A stretch of DNA of 64,000 nucleotides from NCBI RefSeq assembly GCF_014287275.1, contig NZ_JACONZ010000001.1, positions 62,001 to 126,000 of the forward strand, given 5' to 3'. The translations under genes were made by a program, and so were the position numbers. The notes beneath the pieces are model-generated. The model did no database searches. It saw only the letters and a program-made list of their open reading frames with translations, and was not told the origin of the DNA. Shown here one piece after another: positions 1 through 8,879 of the stretch; within the stretch, counting starts at the first letter, position 1, and each line of letters opens with the position of its first letter. This DNA comes from Anaerofilum hominis (GTDB lineage Bacteria; Bacillota; Clostridia; Oscillospirales; Ruminococcaceae).

Positions 1-642
1 GGTATGGCTGATGCGCAGGATCTCGTTTTGTCCAGAAAACTGGACTTCGTGCTCTCCTGCAAGATTCCCGCCTCGCAGAGAATGGAGAACGATCTCCTCT
101 TCCTGGCGGGGCACGGTACTTTGAGCCTCGGTGCAGATGCTGTAGTCTCCGCCCCGGTTCATGGCGTCCGCCAACGCCAGGGCCGTACCGCTGGGGGCAT
201 CCAGCTTGGCCCCGTGGTGCTTTTCCACTATGTCGACGGCATAGCCGGTCCCCAGCACCTCCGCCGCCATGCGGCAGAGTTCCTGCATCAGATTGACGCA
301 CAGCGACATGTTGGCGCTGTTGAACAGTGGGATCTCCTGGGCGCAAAAGTTCATGGTGTGCAGTGCGGACGCCCCGAGGCCCGTGGTGCAGATCACGCAG
401 GGAAGCCGCGCCGCGGCGCAGTAGAGCATGGCGCGCTGCGCGCAGAGGGGCGAGGAAAAATCGATCAGCACGTCCGCGCTTTGGGGCACTTCCTTGATGT
501 CGGAGTAGATGGGGAAGGGGAGGCCGGGCGGCCGCCCGCCGCGGTCGACACCGGCGGCGACCGTGCAGTCCGGCTGCGCCGCCACATAGTCTGCAAGGCA
601 GCGCCCCATCCGCCCCAGCGCGCCGTTCAATAAAATTTTCAT
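1..642 (-). CDS. dapB: 4-hydroxy-tetrahydrodipicolinate reductase, partial (3' end outside window)
   Basis: DapB reduces hydroxy-tetrahydrodipicolinate with NAD(P)H in the cytoplasm, the step after DapA towards diaminopimelate and lysine. The reverse strand opens with MKILLNGALGRMGR, the N-terminal nucleotide-binding GxxGRMG signature. The substrate-binding stretch EKHHGAKLDAPSGTA and the later RGGNLAGEHEV motif are also present. About 214 codons are visible, against a usual 240-270, so the C-terminus lies beyond base 1. The ATG overlaps the dapA stop by four bases (ATGA), which indicates translational coupling in an asd-dapA-dapB operon. Confidence 0.95.
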   Translation of the reverse strand, partial: MKILLNGALGRMGRCLADYVAAQPDCTVAAGVDRGGRPPGLPFPIYSDIKEVPQSADVLIDFSSPLCAQRAMLYCAAARLPCVICTTGLGASALHTMNFCAQEIPLFNSANMSLCVNLMQELCRMAAEVLGTGYAVDIVEKHHGAKLDAPSGTALALADAMNRGGDYSICTEAQSTVPRQEEEIVLHSLRGGNLAGEHEVQFSGQNEILRISHT

Positions 643-1541
643 AACTGAGACGGGGAGAGAAGCCCCAGCCCCTCCATCGCCTCGTCCACCCGGCGGCAGA
701 CCTCCGCGGCGGGGGACACGAGCGGGAGGCGGCACGGCCCGGCCGCAAAGCCAAGGCGGTTCAGCGCATACTTTACCGGGATGGGGTTCACGTCTGCAAA
801 AAGGGCTGTGATCAGCGGGGTGGCTTTCAGCTGCAGGGCGGCCGCCCGCGCGGTGTCCCCGGCAAGACAGGCGGCGCAGATCTCTTTTGTCAGCGCCGGA
901 GCCACGTTGGCCAGCACCGAAATGACCCCCACTCCGCCCAGCGACATCACCGGCACGATCTGGTCGTCGTTGCCGGAATAGACCCAAAGGTCGTCGCCGC
1001 AGAGCTGTTTTGTGCGGGCCAGTGCGGCAATGTCCCCGTTCGCCTCTTTTGTGGCTGCAATGCGCGGATGCCGCGCCAGCTGGCGGTAGGTCTCGGGCTG
1101 GATGTTGAGCCCGGTGCGGGAGGGCACGTTGTACAGGATGACCGGCAGCGAGACGCTGTCCGCGATCGCGGTGAAATGACGGACCAGCCCTGCCTGCGAG
1201 GTCTTATTATAATAAGGTGTCACAAGCAGCAGCGCGTCCGCGCCCAGCGCTTCGGCCTCACGGGACTGGGCAATGGCGTGGCGGGTGTCGTTGGACCCGG
1301 TGCCGGCGATCAGCGGCACCCGGCCATGCACCGCCTGCACGGCGCAGCGGATGACGTCCATGTGCTCTTTTTGGTCAAGGGTCGGGGCCTCGCCGCTGGT
1401 GCCGCAGACCAGGATCGCGTCTGTTCCGTTTTCGATCTCGAATTCGATGAGCTGCTTTAAAACATCCAGATTGATTGAACCGTCCTCATTCATGGGCGTC
1501 GCCAAGGCGACGCACGATCCTGTGAAGACGCAGGTTTTCAT
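639..1541 (-). CDS. dapA: 4-hydroxy-tetrahydrodipicolinate synthase
   Basis: DapA condenses pyruvate with aspartate semialdehyde, the branch point into lysine and peptidoglycan diaminopimelate synthesis. The 300-residue protein is full length. It has GTSGE at residues 47-51, the catalytic tyrosine in YNVPSRTG (Tyr137) and the Schiff-base lysine in ATKEANGD (Lys165). The start is preceded by GGGAGG at good spacing. It sits 23 bases after asd and overlaps dapB by four bases, so the three genes form one leftward operon. The product is a cytoplasmic TIM-barrel enzyme, often feedback-inhibited by lysine; that last point is family knowledge, not seen here. Confidence 0.97.
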   Translation of the reverse strand: MKTCVFTGSCVALATPMNEDGSINLDVLKQLIEFEIENGTDAILVCGTSGEAPTLDQKEHMDVIRCAVQAVHGRVPLIAGTGSNDTRHAIAQSREAEALGADALLLVTPYYNKTSQAGLVRHFTAIADSVSLPVILYNVPSRTGLNIQPETYRQLARHPRIAATKEANGDIAALARTKQLCGDDLWVYSGNDDQIVPVMSLGGVGVISVLANVAPALTKEICAACLAGDTARAAALQLKATPLITALFADVNPIPVKYALNRLGFAAGPCRLPLVSPAAEVCRRVDEAMEGLGLLSPSQL

Positions 1542-1564
1542 GCAGACCTCCCACTATTCAGTTT

Positions 1565-2584
1565 TCAGATTATTTCGTGCCCGATCATGTACCGCGCGAT
1601 CTGCACCGCGTTGGCGGCGGCGCCCTTGCGGATATTGTCCGCCACGCACCACAGGTTGAGGCCGTTTTCCACGCTCTCATCCCGGCGCAGGCGGCCCACA
1701 TACACTTCGTTTCTGCCGCAGGCAACGCTGGCAAGGGGGTAGACGTCGTGGGCCACATCGTCATACAGGACAAGCCCTTCCATCTCGGACATGGCGCGGC
1801 GCACGTCCGCCAGATCATAGGGCTTTGCCAGCTCCACGTTGATGGATTCGCTGTGGCCGTTGAACACCGGCACCCGCACAGTGGTCGCAGTGATACGGAT
1901 CGAGTCGTCTCCCAGAATTTTATGCGTCTCGTCGATCATCTTATGCTCTTCCTTGGTATAGCCGTCCTCCATAAAAACATCGATGTGGGGGATGCAGTTG
2001 GAAAAGATGGGATAGGGGAACTTTTGAAGCTCCGCCCCCTCTTTGCCCTCTGCAAAAGCCCGGGCGCCGTTTGCCAGATCATCCCAGCCCTTGACCCCTG
2101 CGCCGGACACCGCCTGATAGGTGGAATAGACCACGCGGCGGATGCCATACCGGTCGTGCAGCACCTTGAGGGGAAGCATGGCCTGTATCGTGGAGCAGTT
2201 GGGATTGGCGATAATGCCGTTGTGCCATTTGAGGTCGCCGGGGTTGACCTCGGGCACCACCAGCGGCACCTTGGGGTCCATGCGCCACTGCGAGCTGTTG
2301 TCGATGACCACACAGCCATGGGCGGCGGCGATGGGCGCAAACTTTTTGCTGATCCCCGCGCCGGCGGAGAACAGCGCCAGGTCAAACCCCTCGTCAAAAC
2401 TCTGTTCGGTCAGCTCTTCCACAGTGTATTCCTGTCCCAGCAGGGTCAGCTTTTTGCCGGCGCTGCGCGCGGAGGCAAAAAGCTTGTATTTTGACACCGG
2501 CAAATCGAACTCTTCCAGCACCTTGAGAAAGGTGCGGCCCACCATGCCCGTGGCGCCCACGACGGCGATCCGATACTGTTTCAT
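1565..2584 (-). CDS. asd: aspartate-semialdehyde dehydrogenase
   Basis: Asd makes aspartate semialdehyde from aspartyl phosphate with NADPH and feeds lysine/DAP, threonine and methionine synthesis. The reading frame is open further upstream, but the start at 2584 (MKQYRIAVVGATGMVG) was chosen because GGGAG lies just before it and it begins at the nucleotide-binding GxTGxxG motif (residues 10-16). The catalytic cysteine is in NPNCST (Cys130), and a conserved histidine lies in the later FNGHSES stretch. The length of 339 residues is normal. It is the first gene of the asd-dapA-dapB operon, behind a promoter at 2841-2870 and a roughly 250-base leader. Confidence 0.96.
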   Translation of the reverse strand: MKQYRIAVVGATGMVGRTFLKVLEEFDLPVSKYKLFASARSAGKKLTLLGQEYTVEELTEQSFDEGFDLALFSAGAGISKKFAPIAAAHGCVVIDNSSQWRMDPKVPLVVPEVNPGDLKWHNGIIANPNCSTIQAMLPLKVLHDRYGIRRVVYSTYQAVSGAGVKGWDDLANGARAFAEGKEGAELQKFPYPIFSNCIPHIDVFMEDGYTKEEHKMIDETHKILGDDSIRITATTVRVPVFNGHSESINVELAKPYDLADVRRAMSEMEGLVLYDDVAHDVYPLASVACGRNEVYVGRLRRDESVENGLNLWCVADNIRKGAAANAVQIARYMIGHEII

Positions 2585-2834
2585 CTCACATACTCCCTTT
2601 TCCAACATTTTGACCCTCTCTATCGCAGCCCCGCCGCGCTGTGCAGTGGAGCAAGCGTCAAAAATAAAAGCCCCGGCCCGCAAAGAAAAAACGGGTCCGG
2701 CCGGGCCCTGCGCGGCCGCGGCTTGAAAACCGGAGCCCGATGCAATATAATAATGTAGCCGCGCAGACCGGGGACACCGGCGGCGCGGGCTTTGCGCAGC
2801 AGACGGCCTGCCTGCGCAGAGCCGGCGGCTTTTC
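2585..2834 (-). promoter_or_regulatory. structured leader of the asd-dapA-dapB operon, type unknown
   Basis: About 250 untranslated bases separate the promoter from asd. Read leftward they contain a strong hairpin (TGCGCA-G-GCAG paired with CTGC-TGCGCA, about 2795-2820). A terminator-like stem follows (AAGCC-CGGCC with GGCC-GGGGCTT, about 2673-2721), then a T-rich run (TTTTATTTTT). Structure followed by a terminator ahead of a biosynthetic operon suggests attenuation, possibly by a lysine-responsive RNA or leader. I could not match lysine-riboswitch or T-box consensus elements, so the ligand is unknown. Confidence 0.45.
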
Positions 2835-2840
2835 TTCCCT

Positions 2841-2870
2841 ACTATAGCATCGAGCCAGGGGACGTGTCAA
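2841..2870 (-). promoter_or_regulatory. sigma70-type promoter for asd-dapA-dapB
   Basis: On the minus strand the -35 box is TTGACA (2865-2870) and the -10 box is TATAGT (2841-2846), with an 18-base spacer. Transcription would start near 2834. Confidence 0.8.
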
Positions 2871-2974
2871 TGAAAAAAGCCGCAAAACAGGCAAAATTGT
2901 CGTTTTGTACAGAATAAGTGTTCGCTATAGAAGTACACAAAGAAACGCAAAAACAGGAAAGGTCGAATAAAAAG

Positions 2975-4003
2975 ATGCAGAAAAGTGACTTCTACTATGA
3001 CCTGCCAAAAAGCCGCATCGCGCAGGAGCCCGCCGAGCCAAGAGATTCCGCCCGCCTGATGGTACTGGGGCGCAGCGATGGGGAGATCAGCCATCATGTG
3101 TTCCGCGAACTGACTACTCTATTAGATGACGGCGACCTGCTGGTTGTGAACAACTCCAAGGTGCTGCCTGCCCGGCTGCTGGGCGTCAAAGAGGGCACCG
3201 GGGCCGCCTGCGAGATCCTGATCCTGCGGCCCCGGGGCGACGACGTCTGGGAATGTCTGGCCAAGCCTGGTAAACGGCTGAAAACCGGCGCCAGGGTCGT
3301 GTTTGGGGACGGCGTTCTGACAGCCGAGATCCTTGAGACCACCGAAGAGGGAAACAAGATCGTCTCTTTTACCCATCCGGACCGCAGCTTTTACCAGGCG
3401 CTGGAGCTGGTGGGCCGTCTGCCTCTGCCGCATTATATTGAAAAAGAGATGGAGGACGATTCCGAATATCAGACCGTTTATGCCAAAGAACCCGGCAGCG
3501 CTGCAGCCCCCACAGCGGGACTGCATTTTACCGGGCGGCTGCTGGAGGAGCTGAAGCAAAAAGGCGTGCGGGTGGCCGAGGTCACGCTGCACGTGGGGCT
3601 GGGCACTTTCCGTCCTGTAAAGGTGGACGACATCACACAGCATCACATGCACACCGAGTGGTATTCTGTGTCAGAAGAGACCGCGGACCTCATCCGCCGG
3701 ACAAAGGCCGCGGGCCGCCGGGTGATCGCAGTTGGCACCACCAGCTGCCGTACCCTGGAATCCGTCTATCAGGCGCATGGAGAGGTCTGCGCCTGCCAGG
3801 GAGACACTGACATTTTCATGTATCCGGGGTTCACCTTTCGGGTGATCGACGGCCTCATCACCAATTTTCATCTGCCGGAAAGCACGCTCATCATGCTGGT
3901 TTCGGCTTTTGCCGGTTACGACCATACCATGGCCGCCTACCGCACCGCGGTGGAAGAGGGCTATCGCTTTTATTCTTTCGGCGACGCAATGCTGATCCTG
4001 TGA
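2975..4003 (+). CDS. queA: S-adenosylmethionine:tRNA ribosyltransferase-isomerase
   Basis: QueA transfers and isomerises the ribosyl moiety of SAM onto preQ1-modified tRNA, giving epoxyqueuosine. The 342-residue product matches the family length. It opens with the typical SDFYYDLPKSRIAQEPAEPRDSARL-type N-terminus and carries the conserved GxxxAAPTAGLHFT and HVGLGTFRPV stretches. The start at 2975 was preferred over an upstream ATG at 2918 because the homologous region begins there and GGAAAGG lies about 12 bases before it. The partner enzyme gene tgt lies 11 kb away at 14419, unlike the adjacent arrangement in many Firmicutes. Confidence 0.95.
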   Translation: MQKSDFYYDLPKSRIAQEPAEPRDSARLMVLGRSDGEISHHVFRELTTLLDDGDLLVVNNSKVLPARLLGVKEGTGAACEILILRPRGDDVWECLAKPGKRLKTGARVVFGDGVLTAEILETTEEGNKIVSFTHPDRSFYQALELVGRLPLPHYIEKEMEDDSEYQTVYAKEPGSAAAPTAGLHFTGRLLEELKQKGVRVAEVTLHVGLGTFRPVKVDDITQHHMHTEWYSVSEETADLIRRTKAAGRRVIAVGTTSCRTLESVYQAHGEVCACQGDTDIFMYPGFTFRVIDGLITNFHLPESTLIMLVSAFAGYDHTMAAYRTAVEEGYRFYSFGDAMLIL

Positions 4004-4024
4004 AGCCGCCCCTCGATAAAAAAA

Positions 4025-4069
4025 CAGGCGCCATGACAGCGCTGATTTCTTGCGCTGTCATGGCGCCTG
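4025..4069. terminator. perfect 18-bp hairpin terminator between queA and the LysR gene
   Basis: The arms at 4025-4042 and 4052-4069 are perfect inverted repeats with a 9-base loop. Six As precede the left arm, so the minus-strand transcript of the LysR gene gains a U run. On the plus strand only CTTTGT follows, so termination of queA is probably weaker. Confidence 0.85.
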
Positions 4070-4128
4070 CTTTGTCCCCGATACTCTTTTTGAAAAGGCC
4101 CGCGCCCCTGCGGGCAGGCCGGCGCAGC

Positions 4129-5034
4129 TCAGGGGCGCCGTTGATCTGCGGCCAAATTGGCCGACGCTTTTTTGAGCCGTTCCAAAAACAGCTCTGCGGG
4201 TTTGGAAAAGATCTGATATTTCTTCCAGACGATATCCAGCCCCACCTCCAGCCGCGGCTCCAGAGGGCGAAAGCAAAGAGAGGCGTTGCCCGAAGTGCCC
4301 ACCAGCTTGTCCAGGCAAAGGGCGCATCCCAGGCCCTCTTCCACCATCAGCGCCGCATTGAAGATCAAATTAAAGGTGCCGACGATGTTCAGGCCGTCAA
4401 ATTCCTGTCCGAACCATCTTGAAAATTCGTTTTTTATCATGCTGCGCCGAGAGGAGAAAAGCGGGATGCCTTTCAGGTCCTGCGGCCGGATGCTCTCCCG
4501 CTGTGCCAGGGGATGGTCCCGGCGCATCAGCACCCCCCAGGTATCGGTGACCGGCAGTTTGAAGCAATCGTACTTTTTCATGTCAAAGGGCTCGATCAAA
4601 ACGCCAAAATCCAACAGCCCTTTGTCCAGCCGTTCCGTTACGTCGTCGGCGTTGCCGCTGAACAAATGATAATGCAAAAGCGGATGATCGGCCCCGAGCT
4701 CTTTTGCCACCCGGGCGATCAGACGCATCGCCTGCGTCTCGCCTGCGCCGATATAGACCTTGCCTGCAACGCTCTCGCCCGGCTCTCGAAATTCTGCCTC
4801 GGTCTTGTCCATCAGCTCCACGATCTCCAAAGCGCGCTTGCGCAGCAGGATACCGTCCTCCGTCAGCGTGACCCTGCGCTTGCCGCGAATAAAAAGCTGC
4901 TTGCCGAGCTCCGACTCCAGCTCCATCAGCTGGCGGGACAGGGTGGGCTGGGTGAGATGAAGCACTGCGGCGGCGCCGGTGATACTTTCTTCCCGGGCAA
5001 CAGCCAAAAAGTAGCGCAGCGTGCGGATATCCAT
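4129..5034 (-). CDS. LysR-family transcriptional regulator
   Basis: The 301-residue protein has the LysR architecture. An N-terminal winged helix-turn-helix (about residues 1-60, MDIRTLRYFLAVAREESITGA, with LTQPTLSRQL as recognition helix) is followed by a substrate-binding-type effector domain (about 90-295). It is divergent from the aldo/keto reductase genes starting at 5193, with both promoters in the 158-base gap. By family logic it probably controls that operon and itself. The effector is unknown. The gene ends 60 bases before a strong hairpin terminator. Confidence 0.93.
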   Translation of the reverse strand: MDIRTLRYFLAVAREESITGAAAVLHLTQPTLSRQLMELESELGKQLFIRGKRRVTLTEDGILLRKRALEIVELMDKTEAEFREPGESVAGKVYIGAGETQAMRLIARVAKELGADHPLLHYHLFSGNADDVTERLDKGLLDFGVLIEPFDMKKYDCFKLPVTDTWGVLMRRDHPLAQRESIRPQDLKGIPLFSSRRSMIKNEFSRWFGQEFDGLNIVGTFNLIFNAALMVEEGLGCALCLDKLVGTSGNASLCFRPLEPRLEVGLDIVWKKYQIFSKPAELFLERLKKASANLAADQRRP

Positions 5035-5060
5035 AAAAATTCCTCCCCGCGTTTTCTCTC

Positions 5061-5089
5061 ATCCTATCTCTTTCAGCCATACCTGTCAA
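5061..5089 (-). promoter_or_regulatory. promoter of the LysR gene
   Basis: On the minus strand TTGACA (5084-5089) and TAGGAT (5061-5066) are separated by 17 bases. Confidence 0.75.
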
Positions 5090-5116
5090 GCATGGAAAAT
5101 CATCTGATATAAGTAT

Positions 5117-5145
5117 TTGTGGCTTGCCTGAGGGCGTGATAGAAT
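5117..5145 (+). promoter_or_regulatory. promoter of the aldo/keto reductase operon
   Basis: TTGTGG (5117-5122) and TAGAAT (5140-5145) are separated by 17 bases, and the start codon is 48 bases downstream. The weak -35 box fits an activator-dependent promoter, for example one controlled by the divergent LysR protein (inference). Confidence 0.6.
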
Positions 5146-5192
5146 AAGGATGAAATAGGAAAAGCAGCATGCATCAGGGGAGGGGAAAGTCA

Positions 5193-6296
5193 ATGGCGGA
5201 AATGGAGTATAGAAAACTTCCGCATGGGCCAGAACGGATCAGCGTGATCGGGCTGGGGATGGGCTCTATCCATGAAGGGGACGAAGCGGAGATCGAAAAG
5301 ACCGTGCGCCTTGCCCTGGATGCGGGGATAAATTACTTTGACATGGCCGCGTCGGAGGGCAAGCCTTATGCCTGCTATGCCCGCGCTCTGGACGGCCGCA
5401 GGCAGGCGGCTTACCTGCAAATGCATTTCGGCGCCGTATACGACGGGGGCAAATACGGCTGGACCCGCGATCTGTCCAAAATCAAACAGACCTTTGAAAA
5501 CCAGCTGAAGACCCTGCACACAGAATATGCGGATTTTGGGTTTGTCCACTGCATCGACGAAGAGGATGATTACCACAAGATCATGTCCAGCGGTATCTGG
5601 GATTATATGAAAAGCCTGAAAGAGGACGGCGCAGTCCGGCATCTGGGGCTTTCTTCTCATGATCCCGGCATCGTGCGCCGTTTTTTGGACACCGGGCTGG
5701 TGGATATGATCATGTTCAGCATCAACCCTGCTTATGACTATTCCACCGGCGCTTACGGCATCGGCACGGCGGCGGACCGAAGCAGTCTTTACCGGGAATG
5801 TGAAAAAGCGGGGGTCGGGCTCTCGGTGATGAAGCCCTTTGGCGGCGGCCAGCTGCTGCAGGCTGCCACCTCTCCCTTTCGTCAGCCGCTGACCCGGGTC
5901 CAGTGTATCCAGTACGCGCTTGACCGGCCGGCAGTGCTCACGGTGCTGCCCGGCGTGCGGAACAGCGCCGACCTGCTGGAAGTGCTCGCCTACCTGGATG
6001 CAGGGGAGAAAGCGCGCGATTATTCGGTCATCAGCGCGTTCACGCCGCAGAATGCCGAGGGGATCTGTGTTTACTGCAACCACTGCCAGCCGTGTCCCCA
6101 GGGCTTGAACGTGGGGCTGATCAACAAATATTATGATCTGGCGCTGGCCGGCGACGTGCTGGCAAAGGGGCACTATGGCAAGCTCCGCCTCAAAGCGGAC
6201 AGCTGCGTGCAATGCGGTCACTGCGAATCCCGCTGCCCATTTCACGTCAAGCAGGAAGCGCGGATGCAAAAAATCGCCGCATATTTTGGTGGCTGA
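5193..6296 (+). CDS. aldo/keto reductase fused to ferredoxin-like 2x[4Fe-4S] domain
   Basis: The 367-residue protein has an aldo/keto reductase TIM barrel (about residues 1-280) and a C-terminal ferredoxin-like part. The latter has two cysteine clusters, CVYCNHCQPCP (about 297-307) and CVQCGHCESRCP (about 341-352), predicted to bind [4Fe-4S] clusters. The start at 5193 follows a strong AGGGGAGGGG site. The usual AKR catalytic set looks eroded: FDMAA replaces the FDTA core and I find no clear lysine of the TK motif, though the histidine in FVHCID remains. Its substrate is unknown. A frameshifted paralogue follows 62 bases downstream, suggesting one operon under the divergent LysR regulator. 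Confidence 0.9.
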   Translation: MAEMEYRKLPHGPERISVIGLGMGSIHEGDEAEIEKTVRLALDAGINYFDMAASEGKPYACYARALDGRRQAAYLQMHFGAVYDGGKYGWTRDLSKIKQTFENQLKTLHTEYADFGFVHCIDEEDDYHKIMSSGIWDYMKSLKEDGAVRHLGLSSHDPGIVRRFLDTGLVDMIMFSINPAYDYSTGAYGIGTAADRSSLYRECEKAGVGLSVMKPFGGGQLLQAATSPFRQPLTRVQCIQYALDRPAVLTVLPGVRNSADLLEVLAYLDAGEKARDYSVISAFTPQNAEGICVYCNHCQPCPQGLNVGLINKYYDLALAGDVLAKGHYGKLRLKADSCVQCGHCESRCPFHVKQEARMQKIAAYFGG

Positions 6297-6358
6297 GCCG
6301 CCGCGGTCACGCGGCTTGCCGCACAGTCTGCACAGAGGACAGAGAGGGAGGAACTAAG

Positions 6359-7494
6359 ATGATCTATAAGGCGTTTCGGGATGTAAAGCTCTCCGCGCTG
6401 GGGATGGGGGCGATGCGCCTGCCCCTGCTGGCGGGAAAAACCAGTGAGATCGACGAAGCGGCTTTGAATGATATGGTAGCCTGCGCAATGGAACAGGGCG
6501 TCAATTATTACGACACCGCATGGGGGGGTATCACGACGGCCGGTCGGAAGCCGCGTTGGGCCGCGTACTGAGGCGGTATCCCCGGCAGAGTTATTTCCTG
6601 GCCGATAAGTTCCCGGGCTATGACCTTGCCAACATGGACAAGGTGGACAGGATCTTTGAAGAGCAGCTGAAACGGTGCGGGGTGGAATATTTTGATTTTT
6701 ACCTGTTCCACAATGTCTGCGAGATGAATATCGACGCCTATCTGGACGAACGCTATGGGATCTTTGCCTATCTTCTGCGGCAAAAAAAGGCCGGGCACAT
6801 TCGCCATCTGGGTTTTTCCGCCCACGGCAGCGCCGCCGTTATGCAGCGCTTTTTGGAGGCTTACGGCTCTGAGATGGAATTTTGCCAGATCCAGCTGAAC
6901 TATATCGACTGGACTTTTCAGGACGCAAAAGCCAAAGTGGAGCTTTTGCGCCGTCATGAGATCCCGGTATGGGTGATGGAGCCCCTGCGCGGGGGCAAAC
7001 TTGCTTCTCTTGAACCCGACAATGCGGAAAAGCTGCGTGCCCTGCGGCCGCAGGAATCGGTCCCCGCCTGGGCTTTCCGCTTTCTGCAAAGCGTGCCCGG
7101 GGTCACGATGATCCTGTCCGGCATGTCCAACCTGGAACAGCTGCAGGAAAACATCGGGACTTTTTCAGAAAACCGGCCGCTCAGCGCACAGGAGATGGAG
7201 ACATTGCTGCAGGTCGCCGACGATATGGTGCAGCGCATCGCGCTGCCCTGTACGGCCTGCCGCTACTGCACCAGCCACTGCCCGCAGGGGCTCGACATCC
7301 CGTCGCTGCTGGCGCTTTACAACGAGCATTGCTTTACCGGCGGAGGATTTCTTGCGCCGATGGCTCTGTCCGCCCTGCCTGCGGAAAAGCAGCCGGGCGC
7401 CTGCCTTGGCTGCAGAAGCTGTGAAGCGGTCTGCCCCCAGCAGATCAAAATCGCACAGGCCATGGCGGATTTTGCACAAAAGCTTTCCCAGTAG
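6359..7494 (+). pseudogene. second ferredoxin-fused aldo/keto reductase, frameshifted at a G7 run
   Basis: The gene starts at ATG 6359 after GGGAGG. It reads MIYKAFRDVKLSALGMGAM and continues in frame to NYYDTAWGG, where a run of seven G (6522-6528) shifts the frame. The family sequence then resumes in another frame as YHDGRSEAALGRVL and continues to 7494. The C-terminal half carries the AKR barrel remainder and two cysteine clusters (CTACRYCTSHCP and CLGCRSCEAVCP), as in its upstream paralogue. Five or eight G would restore an intact protein of about 378 residues. This could be a sequencing error, a slippage-prone phase-variable tract or real decay; the rest of the gene is undamaged, so decay would be recent. 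Confidence 0.85.
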
Positions 7495-7657
7495 TGGCGG
7501 TTTTTATTCCCGGCTGTTTTGGATCTGAAAGGCAGGTCTCCCAAGAAAGGCTGTTTTTGCCGGTACGCAGAGGCAAAAAGCGCGATACCTGCTCTTTCCT
7601 CCCATCGGCAAATACGAGAAACACAGCGGGCAAAAGATCTTGTTTTGCTGCCGCAGG

Positions 7658-7710
7658 ATAAACAAAAAGACAGGGATGAGCGCAGCGCCCATCCCTGTCT
7701 TTTTGTTTAT
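7658..7710. terminator. perfect 21-bp bidirectional hairpin terminator
   Basis: The arms at 7658-7678 and 7690-7710 are perfect inverted repeats with an 11-base loop. A/T-rich outer stem ends give a U run in both directions. It serves the rightward reductase operon and the leftward gene ending at 7745. The 160 bases before it (7495-7657) show no gene. Confidence 0.88.
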
Positions 7711-7744
7711 CGTTTGGAGCCGCGCGACGGTCCGCTTTTTCCAG

Positions 7745-8068
7745 TCAAGCGGACAGTTCCATCCCCAGCTTATCGGCGATCTCTTCCAGCTTCATGCCCG
7801 ATTTCTGCGCGGATCTTACCAGCTCTTTTATCTGCTCCGCTTTGCTCTTGTGGGGCTTTTTCTTTTTGGGGGAAAGCAGGGATTTCTTTTTGCCGCGCAG
7901 CCCGGCGATCCTCTTTTGTATAACGGCTATTTTGGCGTCATACTCCTGACAAGCTGCCGTTCTTTTTACCTCCAAAGCTTTTATATGTTCTTCCTGCTCT
8001 GCGATCCGGACGTCGAGATCCGCAGCGATCTGCTCCGGCGTTCTCCTGATCCGCTTTTGTTCCGCCAT
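7745..8068 (-). CDS. small charged coiled-coil protein of unknown function
   Basis: The 107-residue, lysine/arginine-rich protein starts at 8068 after AAAGGAG with nine bases spacing. Residues about 10-58 form a predicted coiled coil (heptad-like IAEQEEHIKALEVKR). A basic linker with KKKK runs follows. The C-terminal 35 residues (SKAEQIKELVRSAQKSGMKLEEIADKLGMEL) resemble a small helix-turn-helix or a UBA-like three-helix unit. I do not recognise a named family. The strong ribosome-binding site and good terminator make a real gene likely. A DNA-associated role is a guess from the charge alone. Confidence 0.7.
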   Translation of the reverse strand: MAEQKRIRRTPEQIAADLDVRIAEQEEHIKALEVKRTAACQEYDAKIAVIQKRIAGLRGKKKSLLSPKKKKPHKSKAEQIKELVRSAQKSGMKLEEIADKLGMELSA

Positions 8069-8879
8069 AGGCCAACGCTCCTTTATGAAAGAAAATCTGT
8101 ACTTTTAATATAGCAATGAGCGATTTGTAAGAATTACAGGATTTCTGACAGCGCTTTTTTAAACGGAAAAGTTTCGTTCTTGGTCCGCTTGCTTTCCGTC
8201 TCTGCGGTCCTGTCATAAATGACCGCAATAAAGCAAGAGCGCTTTGTGGTACCGATCTGTTTTCGCGCCGGAAAAAGGCAGGGCCGCCGCAGGATCGCGC
8301 GGCCAAAACAGGGCCGCGCAGCAAAGGCGTTTTTTGCGCCGCTCCTTCCCGCCAGATCCGATTTTTTTCATTCCCCTACATTTTTTAAAGGGGAGGGGAG
8401 ATACTTTCTGCTTTGGGCCTCCTAAATGTGTGCCTCATCTCCTCTTCCAGCGGCGAAAGGGGATTCACCGCAGGCCCGGGCCCCTGCGTGCCGGCACAGC
8501 TTTCGAAGCCCTTTTCTCCTCGCGGGCGCCGCGTGCTCTTCTTCGCGCGATAGATATAGATATTGATAACGGGCTTCAACAGGGAAAGGGACTTCGGGCG
8601 CAATGCCGATTTCCTGGATGCGGATGGCCGGCGCGCTCTTTGGGAAAGATAGACCAAGGACAAAACCGCGCATGCCGCAGCAGCCGGAGGACGCGCGGTT
8701 TCCTCCCAAGCCGTCCCGCGTCAAGGCCGAAAAGCCAAGCTGAGACCCGCGGCGATGAGACCGCCGGTGCGGCCCCGCGCACAAAGACGTCACCCGGCAG
8801 GAAATGCTCTTTCAGGGAAAACTTCTGCCCCGTAAAAACCAGACCGGGCTTTGCGGGCGACCGTCAAAAAGGAAGCGCA
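8069..8879. other. long intergenic stretch without a supported gene
   Basis: No reading frame here has both a ribosome-binding site and a plausible protein. The minus-strand portion next to 8068 has an extended -10-like TGCTATATT (about 8109-8117) that may serve the small coiled-coil gene. A 9-bp inverted repeat (8663-8671 with 8693-8701, AAACCGCGC) is the only clear structure. No cobalamin-riboswitch B12 box was seen, although the next gene encodes a ribonucleotide reductase. Confidence 0.5.

Noticed and set aside
4..633. Plus-strand 209-codon open frame at the left edge
   Set aside because: It is antisense to dapB, whose reverse-strand protein shows clear family motifs.
2585..2834. T-box or lysine riboswitch before asd
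   Set aside because: The T-box TGGNACCGCG sequence and lysine aptamer core were not found by eye; only the generic leader is reported.
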